From the NCBI RefSeq assembly GCF_003149455.1, contig NZ_QFFK01000012.1, forward strand, positions 1 through 64,000: a stretch of 64,000 nucleotides of DNA. Reading direction: 5' to 3'. This document shows, one piece after another, positions 34,331 through 42,949 of the stretch; within the stretch, counting starts at the first letter, position 1, and each line of letters opens with the position of its first letter. A program made the translations under genes and the position numbers. Source of the DNA: Chitinophaga deserti (GTDB lineage: Bacteria; Bacteroidota; Bacteroidia; Chitinophagales; Chitinophagaceae). A model generated the notes under the pieces. It was not told the origin of the DNA, searched no databases, and saw only the letters and a program-made list of their open reading frames with translations.

Positions 34331-37300
34331 ATGAAGCTATTTTTATACCGATTGATCCCTGTCCTGCTCCTCATGCTATTGGGAGCCGGCGGCCTGCAGG
34401 CACAGCAGGTTACGGTAAAGGGAAGGGTGATTGCCGCCGGAGAGCGCGATCCGCTGCCGGGGGTATCCGTACTGCTGCAGCAACCCGGTGCAGCAGCAAA
34501 GCCCATTGCCGTAACTGACGGTACCGGCGCTTTCTCCGTTACCGTACCGGGCAACGCCAAACTGGAGTTCCGGTTTATCTCTTACGAAACCACCGTGGTG
34601 TCTGTCAACAACCGCACCACGCTGAATGTATCCCTCAAAGCTTCGGCTACCTCGCTGAAGGAATCGGTGATCGTAGGGTATCAGAAAAAGACCCGCGAAA
34701 CCGTTACCGGCGCCGTTACCCGCATCACCGGCAAGGAGCTGCAGGATGTGCCCGTTTCCAACCTCGAGCAATTATTACAGGGCCGCGTGGCAGGTCTTAA
34801 CATCCAGCAGAATACCGGCGCCCCCGGCTTCAGAGGTTCTTCCTCCATCCGCGGCCTCTCCAACATCATGGTGAGCGGCTCCGGCGATAATGCTTACCTC
34901 ACCCCGCAATCGCCCCTCTATGTGATCGACGGTGTGCCGGTAGATGCCAACGCCGGTTTCGAATACGGCTTCCAGTCGATGGGACCGGGCACCAGCCCCC
35001 TGTCTCTCATTCCGCCGGAAGATGTGCAGTCGCTCGACGTAATGAAGGATGCCGAAGCCACCTCCCTCTACGGCTCCCGCGGCGCCAATGGCGTAATCGT
35101 AATCACTACAAGAAGGGGCCAGTCGAACGTGCCGATCGTTCGCTATGCAGGTAACCTGTTCATCAACTTCCCTCCATCGCTCCGCAGCACTGTGGGCGGA
35201 AAATCAGAACGCGATTACCGCATTGCCATGATCAATGCTACAAACAACCTCAACGAGATATGGAGGATAGGCCGCACGCCATTCCTGTCAGACTCGCTGA
35301 ATGCGTTCTTCAATAATTCCACCAACTGGCAGGATATCTATTATCAAACCACTTACAACCACACCCACAACGTGTCGGTTTCCGGTGGCGACCAGCGGCT
35401 GAACTATAAAACCAACCTCAACTACTACACGGAGAAAGGCGTTATCAAGAACACGGGCTTCGACCGGTATTCTGTTAACCAGAACATCAACTTCAACCCT
35501 AATCCGCGCCTCCAGCTGTCGGGCTTCCTCTCCGCAGGTTTGGGCAAGAAGCTGAAAGGAAGCGGTAACGGGCTTACCGATGTGGGTGCGGGTAAAGACG
35601 TAAGCTCTTCCCTGCTGCCGGGCCCGTCTTACTTCAACAACGTTGGGCATTTCACCAGCAGCATCTACCGGGTGAATGATACCCGTACCTACGACATCCG
35701 CTCGTATCTCAACATCATGTACGAACTGATGCCGTACCTGCAACTGTCTACCAATACCAGCTATAACTATACCTCTGATCAGGAAGACACGTTTATTCCC
35801 GCACTGGCCAATAACGACAAGCCGGCGGTATATGGCTACTCCGGCCGCAAGAGCAATCTCTATAACCGCAGCGCCATTAACTATAACCGTACCTGGAACG
35901 ATAAGCATACGGTATACGGCTCTGTGTTCTCCGAAGCCACCATTATACAGGTGCAGAACAAGATCATCAACCAGAGCAACGGCCCGAACGATTACTATCA
36001 TGGCCCCTTTGGTTTCAGTCCCTGGTTCTCTACCATCAGCGGTACACCCAGCAACGGTGGTTTCAGTGAAGTACACAGCGTGGGCTTTGCGGCCAACCTC
36101 AGCTACGACTACGATAAGAAGTACGTGATCAACCTCAACTACCGTGCGGATGGTAACTCCTATGCCGGTGAGAACGAGCGTTGGGCTAAGAGTCCTTCCA
36201 TTGGAGCACGCTGGAACTTCAACCGGGAGAAGTTCCTGGAAAATGCCAAGTGGCTCGATTTCGGGGACTTCCGTTTCAGCTATGGCATCAACCTGCGCCC
36301 CACTACCAATGTGTACGCCTCGCTGGGCTGGTACGATGTGAAGGGGAACTACAACGGTGTTACCCGTATTGCGCCCCACCTCGGCCAGATGCCCAACCCG
36401 TTCCTGTTACCTGAAAAAGTGGAGCAGTTCAACTACGGCTTCGATATGAGTGTGTTCAACGGCCGCCTCGGGGTAAACTTCGATGCGTATACCAAAACGG
36501 TTTACAATATGCTCTACACCCGTTACCTGCCTACCAGCACGGGTTTTGAGAAAACCTTCACCAACGATGCTTCGCTGTATAACTACGGATATGAATTGAA
36601 CCTGACCGTTCGCCCTTTCAAATCCACGAGCAAAATTAACTGGACGATCAGCGTGAACGGAGCCGTGAACCGCGATGTACTGCTCTCGCTGCCGGGTGGT
36701 GCGGCCCAAATGATGTCTGACGACAAAACGATCATTAACCGTGTAGGCTACGGCGCCCTCAGCAATTACCTCTACATGTACGAAGGTGTATACCGTGATA
36801 ACCGCGATGTACCGGTAGATCCCATTACGGGCCTGCGCCTGCGTAATGAAGGAGCCGATTACTTCAAGGGTGGTGATGCCAAGTTCCGCGATGTGGATGG
36901 TAACTATATACTGAATGATGCCGACCTCCAGGTGGCGGGTACTCCCGTAGCCAGGATCACCGGTGGCTTCTCATCCTATTTCACCTACAAAGGCTGGAGC
37001 CTCAACCTCAACGGTACCATCCTCTTTAAGCGCGACCTGCTGAACAAGGCCCTTGCAGAACGTATGGCTAAAGTACGCTCTCCCTTCGGCGACAGCACTT
37101 TCGTGAACATCTCTGACCTCGACTACTGGAAGAACAACGGTGATGTTGCCAAATATCCCAATCCGTACGATTACTATTCCACCGCCGGGTCGTACCGCGA
37201 ATACCAGACGCTTTTCCAGGAAGATGGCAGCTATATCAAGATCAACGCCATCACGGTAGGTTATTCCATCGACCGTAAGTGGCTCCGCAAATACAGGATG

Positions 37301-37456
37301 AACGCCTTCCGCATGTATGCCACGGTTACCAACCCTGTTATCTTCTCCGGCTACAGCGGGCCTAACCCCGAAGCAGTGACGGATCTGGGTAGAGACAGGC
37401 TGGATACCTACCCGGTATCAAGATCACTGTCGTTCGGATTGAATATTGAGTTTTAA
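34331..37456 (+). CDS. SusC/RagA-family TonB-dependent receptor 2, locus C
   Basis: 1041-aa outer-membrane receptor with the full standard layout except STN. Signal peptide to about residue 24 (GGLQA-QQ). Carboxypeptidase-regulatory-like domain 26-105 (VTVKGRVIAAGERDPLPGVS). TonB-box-like SVIVGYQKKTRETVTGAV. Plug about 125-265 (LEQLLQGRVAGLNIQQNTG, LYVIDGVPVDANAGF, VQSLDVMKDAEATSLYGSRG, VIVITTRRGQ), then the barrel to LSFGLNIEF. It lies 12 bases after the DUF5007-like gene and 12 bases before its SusD. Having two SusC/SusD pairs in one gene run suggests they act on related substrates or form a larger complex. Confidence 0.95.
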   Translation: MKLFLYRLIPVLLLMLLGAGGLQAQQVTVKGRVIAAGERDPLPGVSVLLQQPGAAAKPIAVTDGTGAFSVTVPGNAKLEFRFISYETTVVSVNNRTTLNVSLKASATSLKESVIVGYQKKTRETVTGAVTRITGKELQDVPVSNLEQLLQGRVAGLNIQQNTGAPGFRGSSSIRGLSNIMVSGSGDNAYLTPQSPLYVIDGVPVDANAGFEYGFQSMGPGTSPLSLIPPEDVQSLDVMKDAEATSLYGSRGANGVIVITTRRGQSNVPIVRYAGNLFINFPPSLRSTVGGKSERDYRIAMINATNNLNEIWRIGRTPFLSDSLNAFFNNSTNWQDIYYQTTYNHTHNVSVSGGDQRLNYKTNLNYYTEKGVIKNTGFDRYSVNQNINFNPNPRLQLSGFLSAGLGKKLKGSGNGLTDVGAGKDVSSSLLPGPSYFNNVGHFTSSIYRVNDTRTYDIRSYLNIMYELMPYLQLSTNTSYNYTSDQEDTFIPALANNDKPAVYGYSGRKSNLYNRSAINYNRTWNDKHTVYGSVFSEATIIQVQNKIINQSNGPNDYYHGPFGFSPWFSTISGTPSNGGFSEVHSVGFAANLSYDYDKKYVINLNYRADGNSYAGENERWAKSPSIGARWNFNREKFLENAKWLDFGDFRFSYGINLRPTTNVYASLGWYDVKGNYNGVTRIAPHLGQMPNPFLLPEKVEQFNYGFDMSVFNGRLGVNFDAYTKTVYNMLYTRYLPTSTGFEKTFTNDASLYNYGYELNLTVRPFKSTSKINWTISVNGAVNRDVLLSLPGGAAQMMSDDKTIINRVGYGALSNYLYMYEGVYRDNRDVPVDPITGLRLRNEGADYFKGGDAKFRDVDGNYILNDADLQVAGTPVARITGGFSSYFTYKGWSLNLNGTILFKRDLLNKALAERMAKVRSPFGDSTFVNISDLDYWKNNGDVAKYPNPYDYYSTAGSYREYQTLFQEDGSYIKINAITVGYSIDRKWLRKYRMNAFRMYATVTNPVIFSGYSGPNPEAVTDLGRDRLDTYPVSRSLSFGLNIEF

Positions 37457-37468
37457 AAAGATTGCCGC

Positions 37469-38932
37469 ATGAAGAGATTACTTACCATCATTATAACCGC
37501 TACGTTGCTGCTGGGTGCCGGCAGTTGCAAGAAGTTCCTCAGCGTAGCGCCACCCGACCGTATGAGCGACGCCTCGTTCTGGAAAACGAAGGGAGACGTG
37601 GAGTCTGCCATTGCCAATGCATACGGCTTCCTGTTCGATATCCTCACTAACGGGCCTTATGTACCCGGCAACGGTGATATCCGCGCAGGGGAATTCGATG
37701 CGCAGGGCTTCGATGTATTTACCGCCGTGGCACAGCAGGACCTAACCAATAATTCCCGCCTGTCGCGCTATAACATGAGCGCCCTGTCTGACTGGTATCC
37801 GTTTTTCCAGTCTATCGCCTCCTGTAATATCAGTCTTGACAGGATCCCGAAAGTAGAAGCGTTATCGCCTACCGAGCAGAAGCATTACATGGCAGAGCTG
37901 CGTTTTCTGCGTGCCTTTACCTACTTCTATATTTCCCGGATATATGGAGATGTGCCATTGTATAAAGAAGCTTACGACCAGCGCCCGCTGCCCCGCACGC
38001 CTATGATCGAAGTGCTGGAGTTTTGCCGGCAGGAGCTGGAAGCTATCCGGGAAGATCTGCCCTGGCAATACGACGAGCCTACCAAATGGGGGGTACGTGC
38101 CGCCAGAGGAGCCGTGCATGCCCTCATCGCCAATGTCAATATGTGGATGGCAGGGTTCGATAAAAGCAACCAGCGTGAGTATTGGAAGAATGCAGCCGAT
38201 GCTATCCGCGACCTGAAGAACTCCGGCCGCTTTGAATTGCTGCCCCTCGAAGATTTCAGGAGGATGTTTAAAGGCCGTACCCGCGAAAGTCTGTTTGAGT
38301 TTTCCGTGAATACCAACTACGGCACCACCACCCGCTACGTAAGCATCGGGCAATGGACGCTGCATTCCCCGCTGGTAGTAAACTATGCCACGAGCGATTG
38401 CTTCTTTGTTGCGGATTTTGTGAAAAAACTGTACCCGGTAGATAAAGCAGACAAGCGCCGCGACCTCTGGTTTTACCTGCCCTATGCCAGCAACACACAA
38501 TCCATGTTCGTGAAATACAGTAACGTGGTGAATATGATTACCACTGCTTCCTGGCTGCTGGACGATGACCTGATCATGTTCCGTTACGGCGGAGAGCTGC
38601 TGACAGGCGCAGAGGCCATGGCTAACCTCGGCAACGACGCCGAAGCGCGTGAGCTGCTGAACCTCGTAAGGGTAAGGGCAGGCGCAGAACCATTTAATGG
38701 AAGCGGCGATGCACTGAAAGATTTCATTTTCCTCGAAAGGCAGCGTGAGCTGATCGGCGAAGGCGTACGCTGGTACGATCTTATCCGCACCGGCCGCATC
38801 ATGGATCCCACGCAGGTGAAAAGCTTCATGACGCAGGACCAGTTTAACCGCGGTGCCTGGACATGGCCCATCGACGCGAAGGCCAGAAACTTCAATCCCA
38901 ACATCACCTTAAACACATATTGGACACGATGA
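37469..38932 (+). CDS. RagB/SusD-family lipoprotein 2, locus C
   Basis: 487-aa lipoprotein with lipobox L-G-A-G-S-C20 (CKKFLSVAPPDRMSDASFWK). Family landmarks are SAIANAYGFLFDIL, MAELRFLRAFTYFYISRIYGDVPLYKEA (147-174 region), and at the C-terminal end FIFLERQRELIGEGVRWYDLIRTGR followed by WTWPIDAKA. It pairs with the SusC 12 bases upstream. The stop overlaps the next start as ATGA (38929-38932), so translation of the second fasciclin gene is probably coupled to it. Confidence 0.94.
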   Translation: MKRLLTIIITATLLLGAGSCKKFLSVAPPDRMSDASFWKTKGDVESAIANAYGFLFDILTNGPYVPGNGDIRAGEFDAQGFDVFTAVAQQDLTNNSRLSRYNMSALSDWYPFFQSIASCNISLDRIPKVEALSPTEQKHYMAELRFLRAFTYFYISRIYGDVPLYKEAYDQRPLPRTPMIEVLEFCRQELEAIREDLPWQYDEPTKWGVRAARGAVHALIANVNMWMAGFDKSNQREYWKNAADAIRDLKNSGRFELLPLEDFRRMFKGRTRESLFEFSVNTNYGTTTRYVSIGQWTLHSPLVVNYATSDCFFVADFVKKLYPVDKADKRRDLWFYLPYASNTQSMFVKYSNVVNMITTASWLLDDDLIMFRYGGELLTGAEAMANLGNDAEARELLNLVRVRAGAEPFNGSGDALKDFIFLERQRELIGEGVRWYDLIRTGRIMDPTQVKSFMTQDQFNRGAWTWPIDAKARNFNPNITLNTYWTR

Positions 38933-39606
38933 GAAAGCTTGCATTGCTGATCGCGCTGGGCGCCATTGGGATGGCGGCCTGCAAGAAGGACTACTACGAA
39001 GACTCCGGGCTGCAACGCGGAGTGTACGATATGTCTGGCTACGATTGGCTTAAAACCAATCCCATGTATTTCGACAGCCTCGTGACCATCATCCGCCTCG
39101 CCGGACTGGAAAACGTGGTGAAGGATTCCACCATTACTTTTTTCGCTCCTACAGACCTGGCTATTAAAGAAGCCATGGACATTGTGCATGAGTGGCGATA
39201 CAACGAGTTTAAAGACACGCTGAAGCTGGAGGAAGTGCCGGCGGAAGTATGGAGGAAGTATTTGTCGCGCTACATCTTTAAAGAAAAATACCTGTTGAAA
39301 GATATTCCGCGCCTTGCTCCCTCGCTGCCCGACCTTTTTCCGGGTATGAACATGGAGTCGTGGGAGGGGTATATCCTGAACCTGGGAGTGCTGTATTCTG
39401 ATTACAACGGCACCAAGGATGTGGGGCCGCGTACGGTGGTGATCTGTGACATCGGCAGTCTGGACAACCCGTTCTACGAAGTGAACCGGGTAGCCACCTC
39501 AGACCTGCAGCCCCGTAACTGTGTGATACATGTACTCAACAGCGATCACTCATTCGGATTCTCGAGGTTTGGATTCCTCAATACTGTTAAAGAATATATT
39601 CCGTAA
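38929..39606 (+). CDS. Fasciclin-domain (FAS1) lipoprotein 2, locus C
   Basis: 225-aa lipoprotein with lipobox G-M-A-A-C18 followed by KKDYYED, an acidic/basic stretch typical of surface-exported lipoproteins. A single FAS1 domain covers about residues 35-215: DWLKTNPMYFDSLVTIIRLA, then DSTITFFAPTDLAIKEAM, with the closing strand NCVIHVLNSDHSFGF. It is shorter than FAS1 lipoprotein 1 because it lacks the extra C-terminal domain. The ATG at 38929 overlaps the SusD stop by four bases; the frame is open further upstream, but those codons lie inside SusD. Both fasciclin genes follow a SusD directly. Confidence 0.9.
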   Translation: MRKLALLIALGAIGMAACKKDYYEDSGLQRGVYDMSGYDWLKTNPMYFDSLVTIIRLAGLENVVKDSTITFFAPTDLAIKEAMDIVHEWRYNEFKDTLKLEEVPAEVWRKYLSRYIFKEKYLLKDIPRLAPSLPDLFPGMNMESWEGYILNLGVLYSDYNGTKDVGPRTVVICDIGSLDNPFYEVNRVATSDLQPRNCVIHVLNSDHSFGFSRFGFLNTVKEYIP

Positions 39607-39624
39607 ACCATTGATCACCGGCAA

Positions 39625-41241
39625 ATGAACAGCAAGCATACACACCGTTCCCGGCTACCCTGGCAGGCACTGGCGCTCCTGGCGCTGGCGGCATCCTGTA
39701 AAAAGGAGCCATACGAAGGCAAAGACCCCTATGCCGGGGCAAAGGAGCCTGTCAGTATTAAGATAGACAAGTCGCAGGCCACCCCTGCATCCGGCGCTGC
39801 CGGCTCCTCGGTTACCATTAAAGGGCAGGGCTTCTTCAAATATAAAGACAGCGGCCTGGCCGTAATGTTTAACGGCGTACAGGGTACCATCTCTTCCGTG
39901 ACCGAGAACGCACTTTCCGTTAAAGTGCCTGATGGCGCCAGTACAGGGCTCATCACGTTATCCGTTCAGCGGCAGGTATTCCCCGGACCCAAATTCAGGG
40001 TTACAGGGCCTGTTACCATCGATCAGCAGTTTGCATCGGTACCCGGTGCGGATAAGAACAGCATCGCTTCCATCTCCTTCGTGCCCGGCGGTAAATATCT
40101 TATCAGCGGCAACTTCGAAGATTATGATAACTCAGGTGCCAAAGACGGATACCGCGGTCTTGCAAGGATCAACAGCAACGGGCATATCGACCGCGATTTT
40201 AAAATAGGTAAAGGCTTCGATGGTAACGTGTCCGGTACCATCATGCAGTCAGACGGCAAGATCATTGCTGTCGGCAATTTCTCCAACTATGACGGCCGCT
40301 ACGGCGGAGGGCTCCTGTCCTACATCGCAAGGCTCAATGATAACGGTAGTATGGACAGTATCCGTGTTACCGATGTAGCCGGCAAGAACCATGCTGTGCC
40401 TGCCCTCAATGCATATTTCGACGGAGAAATAACACATGTACTGCAAACGGCAGACAGTGGTAAGATCATCGTGTTCGGCAAATTCAAATATTTCATGCGG
40501 AAGAATTTCGCAGGTATATCTGTAGACGGGAAACGGGATTCCACGATCATAGACAGCGTGCGGATGGAAGGGCTCGCGCGGCTGAATGAAGACGGCACCT
40601 TCGATCCTAACTTCCACCTCAACCCAGCCACCAATACCAGTTTTGCAGGGCCTAACGGCGAAGTGAAAGATGTGTTGCTGCAAGACGACGGGAAGATCAT
40701 CATGGCAGGTACATTCACCAGGTTCCGTGACCAGCTGACCGGCCGCATCGTAAGGCTGAACCCCGACGGTACGATTGACGGGAATTTCAACACCGGCACC
40801 GGCCCGGATAATACCGTGGAAAGCATCGCCCCCATCAATGGAGGTAAGCTGCTGGCAGTAGGCGCATTCATGAGCTTCAACGGCAAAGAAACCCGTAAGG
40901 TAGTGATGCTGCAGGCCAATGGCACACCCGATCCAGGGTTTACCGTGGGCACAGGTGTAAATGCCGGACCGGACGGACTGGTACATTTCGGCGGACAGCT
41001 GAAGAACGGGAAGATTTTCATCAGCGGAGGCTTTGGCAGATTCTCCGGTGTGAAACGTGATGGCACGGTGATACTCGATGAAGACGGTAAAGTAAGCCAG
41101 GGTTATAATACCATGGGCAGCTTATCCGGCCGCATCAACAGGATGCTCCATGTCCCCAATTCCAGCGCTACGGTAGTAGTAGGCAATTTCTCGGAATACG
41201 ACCTGATCCCCGTTAGCCGGATCATGTTATTGCGGTATTGA
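39625..41241 (+). CDS. IPT/TIG-domain lipoprotein with delta-60 beta-propeller, locus C
   Basis: 538-aa lipoprotein (lipobox A-A-S-C25, then KKEPYEGKDPYAG). An IPT/TIG immunoglobulin-like domain covers about 45-130 (ATPASGAAGSSVTIKGQGF, GISSVTENALSVKVP-like strands). From about 145 to the end run about seven delta-60-type repeats with the signature 'DGKIIxxGxF...ARLNxDGxxDxxF': QSDGKIIAVGNFSNYDGR, LARLNEDGTFDPNF, QDDGKIIMAGTF, VRLNPDGTIDGNF and GKIFISGGFGRFSG. These should fold into a beta-propeller, a ligand-binding rather than catalytic structure. It lies 18 bases after the second fasciclin gene and 16 bases before the first phosphatase-fold gene. Confidence 0.88.
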   Translation: MNSKHTHRSRLPWQALALLALAASCKKEPYEGKDPYAGAKEPVSIKIDKSQATPASGAAGSSVTIKGQGFFKYKDSGLAVMFNGVQGTISSVTENALSVKVPDGASTGLITLSVQRQVFPGPKFRVTGPVTIDQQFASVPGADKNSIASISFVPGGKYLISGNFEDYDNSGAKDGYRGLARINSNGHIDRDFKIGKGFDGNVSGTIMQSDGKIIAVGNFSNYDGRYGGGLLSYIARLNDNGSMDSIRVTDVAGKNHAVPALNAYFDGEITHVLQTADSGKIIVFGKFKYFMRKNFAGISVDGKRDSTIIDSVRMEGLARLNEDGTFDPNFHLNPATNTSFAGPNGEVKDVLLQDDGKIIMAGTFTRFRDQLTGRIVRLNPDGTIDGNFNTGTGPDNTVESIAPINGGKLLAVGAFMSFNGKETRKVVMLQANGTPDPGFTVGTGVNAGPDGLVHFGGQLKNGKIFISGGFGRFSGVKRDGTVILDEDGKVSQGYNTMGSLSGRINRMLHVPNSSATVVVGNFSEYDLIPVSRIMLLRY

Positions 41242-41257
41242 TTTCAAAAACTCGATC

Positions 41258-42922
41258 ATGAAAAGACATTATATCAGTTTGCTGTTGGGAATGCTGGCGC
41301 TGACGGGCTGTTTCAAAGACAAGCTCCTGACGGTGGGGCCTCCCAACGACATAGACCAGGGCAGTATTACCACGCCTCCCGGCCCTAACGATGTGAAGCG
41401 TAAAGTACTCTTCATCGGTATCTCCGGCCTCCGGGGCGATGCCATGGAAGCCGCCGCCGCGCCGGCCATCAGCGGGCTTTATCCCCATGCCATTTACAGC
41501 TTCGAAGCACAAACCCAGCAACCCACCACATCCGGCAGCGGATGGGCCAACCTGCTCAATGGAGTATGGAGCGGGAAGCACGGTGTAAAAGACAATACTT
41601 TCGCCGGTTACAACAGCGCTAAGTACCCGATGGCATTCCGTTATGCCAAAGCACTGGCGCCGCACCTCCGCACTATTTCCGTACAGGCATGGCCTGCGGT
41701 GAACGATCTGCTGGTAAGCCAGGCCGATGTGCGGGTGAGCCTCCCCGACAATGATGCAAGGGTACGCGATACCATCGTGGCCCGCCTCGGGCAGGATGAT
41801 CCGGATGTACTGCTCGCCGGGTTTACCGGTGTAAAGAACGCCGCCCACCAGTTCGGATACGGTCCGCAGGTAGCTGAATACATGCAGGCAGTAGAACAAA
41901 CCGATGGTTTTGTGGGAGACATCCTGCAGGCTATCTCCAAACGGCCCAATGCCGCGAAGGAAGACTGGCTCATCATCATCGCATCCGACCATGGGGGAAC
42001 TGATAAGGCAGAAGGGGGCAGCACGCCGGAAGAACGTAACATCTTCACCCTGTTCCACAACAAAGCATTCAACGGTAAAAAGGTAGAGCAGCCGCTCTCT
42101 TCCCTGAGAACTGTCCGCTTTTCCTCGGTAAACCAATGGGCCGGTACAAATGATCCGTTCTACAATTTTGAACAGATCAAACAGTTTACGGTGTCTGTTG
42201 CCGTACGCACGAACGGTTTTGTTTCTGATGTGCCCTTTATTGGTAACAAGGATTGGGACCGCGGCCTCAATCCCGGATGGCTCATTTGCCCGCGTGGTAC
42301 CGACAAATGGAAGTTTCAGGCAGGCGATGGTAACGGAAGGGTAGACATTAACTCTACCGGCCCCATCATCACCGACAACCGCTGGCATACCCTTACCATC
42401 ACTATTGACCGCCGGAGTGGTGCAGGTGAGTTACAGATGTACCAGGACGGCGAACCCTGTGGTTCCAGCTCCCTTAACAACCTCGCGCCCTTTGCACCCA
42501 ATCACGCAGTGAAAATCGCTATCGGCGATGACATCACCGGCAGATACCGCGAGTTTTATGGAGACGACGATTTCCAGGTTGCCAATATCCGCATATGGGA
42601 TTCGGTATGGACGAAGGAAGACATGAAGAAATACGCGCCCTGCGATACCGTTCAGATCAATAATCCTTACTTCAGCCGGATGATCGGATGGTGGAAGGCT
42701 ACGGGTCCTACAGGTAATATACTGGAAGATGCCAGTCCCATGAACAAGCCGCTTACCATCAATGGCGGCCCTGCCTGGGTAACGCAGGAGCTGGATTTCT
42801 GTAACGTAGCCCTGCCGGCTGCGGTGCCACAGTCGGTAGACGTTGTGCCTACCATTATGGCCTGGCTGCGCATCGCCACAGATTCAGGCTGGAGCCTCGA
42901 CGGCATAAACCGCATTCCATAG
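41258..42922 (+). CDS. Alkaline-phosphatase-fold lipoprotein with inserted LamG-like domain, paralog 1
   Basis: 554-aa lipoprotein (lipobox L-T-G-C18). Residues about 48-275 follow the alkaline phosphatase/phosphodiesterase (NPP) fold: VLFIGISGLRGD, a nucleophile region TTSGSGWANLLNG (T90-S92) with GKHGV, and IIASDHGG (D244-H245). Residues about 300-515 are a concanavalin/LamG-like domain (QFTVSVAVRTNGF, RWHTLTITIDRR, ANIRIWDSVWTKEDM). The tail SVDVVPTIMAWLRIA...SLDG (527-549) matches the usual C-terminal segment of the phosphatase fold, so the LamG domain seems inserted in it. The first metal Asp is Ser (S56) and the third-motif Asp is Lys (K193), although H197 is kept. Probably impaired as an enzyme; may bind glycans. 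Confidence 0.85.
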   Translation: MKRHYISLLLGMLALTGCFKDKLLTVGPPNDIDQGSITTPPGPNDVKRKVLFIGISGLRGDAMEAAAAPAISGLYPHAIYSFEAQTQQPTTSGSGWANLLNGVWSGKHGVKDNTFAGYNSAKYPMAFRYAKALAPHLRTISVQAWPAVNDLLVSQADVRVSLPDNDARVRDTIVARLGQDDPDVLLAGFTGVKNAAHQFGYGPQVAEYMQAVEQTDGFVGDILQAISKRPNAAKEDWLIIIASDHGGTDKAEGGSTPEERNIFTLFHNKAFNGKKVEQPLSSLRTVRFSSVNQWAGTNDPFYNFEQIKQFTVSVAVRTNGFVSDVPFIGNKDWDRGLNPGWLICPRGTDKWKFQAGDGNGRVDINSTGPIITDNRWHTLTITIDRRSGAGELQMYQDGEPCGSSSLNNLAPFAPNHAVKIAIGDDITGRYREFYGDDDFQVANIRIWDSVWTKEDMKKYAPCDTVQINNPYFSRMIGWWKATGPTGNILEDASPMNKPLTINGGPAWVTQELDFCNVALPAAVPQSVDVVPTIMAWLRIATDSGWSLDGINRIP

Positions 42923-42949
42923 CCCATCACCACAAGAATCAGTAATACC

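Noticed and set aside
35288..36379. Minus-strand frame of 363 codons inside SusC 2 of locus C
   Set aside because: Val/Ile/Glu-rich low-complexity translation with no domain; the sense strand is an intact TonB receptor.
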